Both the position numbers and the translations under genes were made by a program. From Phytoactinopolyspora endophytica (GTDB lineage Bacteria > Actinomycetota > Actinomycetes > Jiangellales > Jiangellaceae), in the NCBI RefSeq assembly GCF_004138495.1, contig NZ_ML142856.1:81374-105267 (forward strand): DNA of 23,894 bases, in the 5' to 3' direction. Numbering within the stretch: the first letter of the stretch is position 1; each line of letters opens with the position of its first letter. Of this stretch, positions 23,162-23,894 are shown piece after piece. Under the pieces are notes generated by a model. That model saw only the letters and a list, made by a program, of their open reading frames with translations. It had not been told where the DNA came from and did no database searches.

Positions 23162-23894
23162 CTAAGAGAATGCCGGCGCCGAGCCCTCGTCGACGTCGAC
23201 CCAGCGATTACGTGACTCGTGCACCAGCAGCAGGTCCTCCTCGGTTGCCACGACGATGCCTTCGGCCGCGTCCGCGGCCACCGACGTCGCGCCCGGAACC
23301 GGCCCTCGGCTGGAGTTCTCTGAACCGGACGTGTTCACCAGGTAGACCTCCGGCTCGACGGGCACGTCATCGTCGGTGTCCTGTTCGTCACCCGAGAGCA
23401 GTGCCACGTGCTCCGCGTCGCTCCAGTCCACGTCGATGGCCTCGCCTTCCGGCCCGATCCGCCGGAGCCGCTCCACCGACACCCGCTCGCGGTTCTCGCT
23501 GTCATGGACGATGACGCCGAGATAGGCGACTCCGTCCGCGACGAGGGCCATCTTGGTGCCGTCCGGTGAGATCGCGGCGTTGGCGACGTCTTTGTCCTCC
23601 AGCTCCTCCGACCTGACCTCGAGCTCCGTGCCGTCCGGACGCATGGCCACGAGCTCCCCACCGGTCTCGGGCCGATTCACCGCCCAGATCACATCATTGC
23701 GATCCCACGATGGCGAGGTCAGCTCGACACCGTCGTAGATCGGCTCTGGCGGCTCGTCTCCAGTCACCGTTCCGACCTGCAGCTGGTAGCCGTAGCCGCC
23801 GACCGCGACCACGCTTTCCCCGTCGGAACGCGTCGCGAGGTCGACGACGTCGTCAACCTCGCCGAACGCACCCGGCACCGCGCTCAGGCCACCG
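23162..23894 (-). CDS. lpqB: Lipoprotein LpqB, C-terminal beta-propeller part (gene cut by the window edge)
   Basis: The visible 243 or so residues run without a stop to the window edge, so the 5' part, including any lipoprotein signal, is missing. The sequence resembles the C-terminal beta-propeller domain of LpqB, with repeated blade-like motifs such as LTSPSWDRNDVIWAV, GTELEVRSEEL and AAISPDGTKMALVADG, and IDVDWSDAEHVALLSGDE. In actinobacteria LpqB is a membrane-anchored lipoprotein that interacts with the sensor kinase MtrB and tunes MtrAB signalling in cell division and envelope homeostasis. The assignment rests on these motifs plus position directly upstream of the comF-like gene and hpf. 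mtrA and mtrB would be expected just beyond the right edge. The stop is the TAG at 23162-23164. Confidence 0.85.
   Translation of the reverse strand, partial: GGLSAVPGAFGEVDDVVDLATRSDGESVVAVGGYGYQLQVGTVTGDEPPEPIYDGVELTSPSWDRNDVIWAVNRPETGGELVAMRPDGTELEVRSEELEDKDVANAAISPDGTKMALVADGVAYLGVIVHDSENRERVSVERLRRIGPEGEAIDVDWSDAEHVALLSGDEQDTDDDVPVEPEVYLVNTSGSENSSRGPVPGATSVAADAAEGIVVATEEDLLLVHESRNRWVDVDEGSAPAFS

Noticed and set aside
22126..23514. 462-residue plus-strand open frame
   Set aside because: It runs antisense across the comF-like gene and into lpqB, both well supported, and ends in low-complexity Arg/Pro sequence.

Overview
This is a high-GC window with dense, mostly minus-strand coding and frequent GTG/TTG starts. 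The gene content points to an actinomycete. The right-hand half follows the classic actinobacterial order lpqB - comF-like - hpf - (extra genes) - secA, with an Rv3235-family gene convergent to secA as in Mycobacterium. The left-hand half carries the large NAD-specific glutamate dehydrogenase, a DUF2505 protein and a 1-pyrroline-5-carboxylate dehydrogenase. I cannot name the genus from sequence alone.

Layout. (1) 1-8254, proline/glutamate catabolism: NAD-glutamate dehydrogenase (275-5173, -), a divergent DUF2505 gene (5432-5926, +), an unknown helical protein (5952-6554, -) and P5C dehydrogenase pruA (6596-8254, -). PruA makes glutamate and GDH deaminates it to 2-oxoglutarate, so the two enzymes are consecutive steps. 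(2) 8347-12231, minus strand: a patatin-like hydrolase, a CpaE/MinD-like ATPase, a CpaB-like SAF-domain membrane protein and an unknown actinobacterial protein. The ATPase and SAF gene look like an operon resembling the start of a Tad/Flp pilus locus, but no pilus motor or pilin gene is present. (3) 12411-13906, plus strand: a membrane LysM protein and an Rv3235-family protein. (4) 13965-18258, minus: a secreted SGNH esterase and secA. (5) 18463-19575, plus: a protein with two fused GNAT domains. (6) 19783-23894, minus: a YcaQ-like winged-helix DNA glycosylase candidate, hpf, a ComF-like phosphoribosyltransferase and the 3' part of lpqB, which runs off the window.

The most interesting content is intergenic. 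A 104-nt stem-loop element occurs twice, at 15280-15383 and 21134-21237. The copies have identical length and three compensatory base-pair changes, and they begin 46 and 43 nt after the stop codons of secA and hpf respectively, in the same orientation. A truncated tandem copy lies beside the first. A second family of AT-richer hairpins with TGATCA-containing arms and a palindromic core occupies the gdh/DUF2505 divergent region (5272-5364) and, in degraded form, the 3' end of the CpaE-like gene (9386-9441). A third repeat cluster (19586-19788) lies between the convergent GNAT and winged-helix genes. I see no tRNA, rRNA, CRISPR array, transposase or phage gene.
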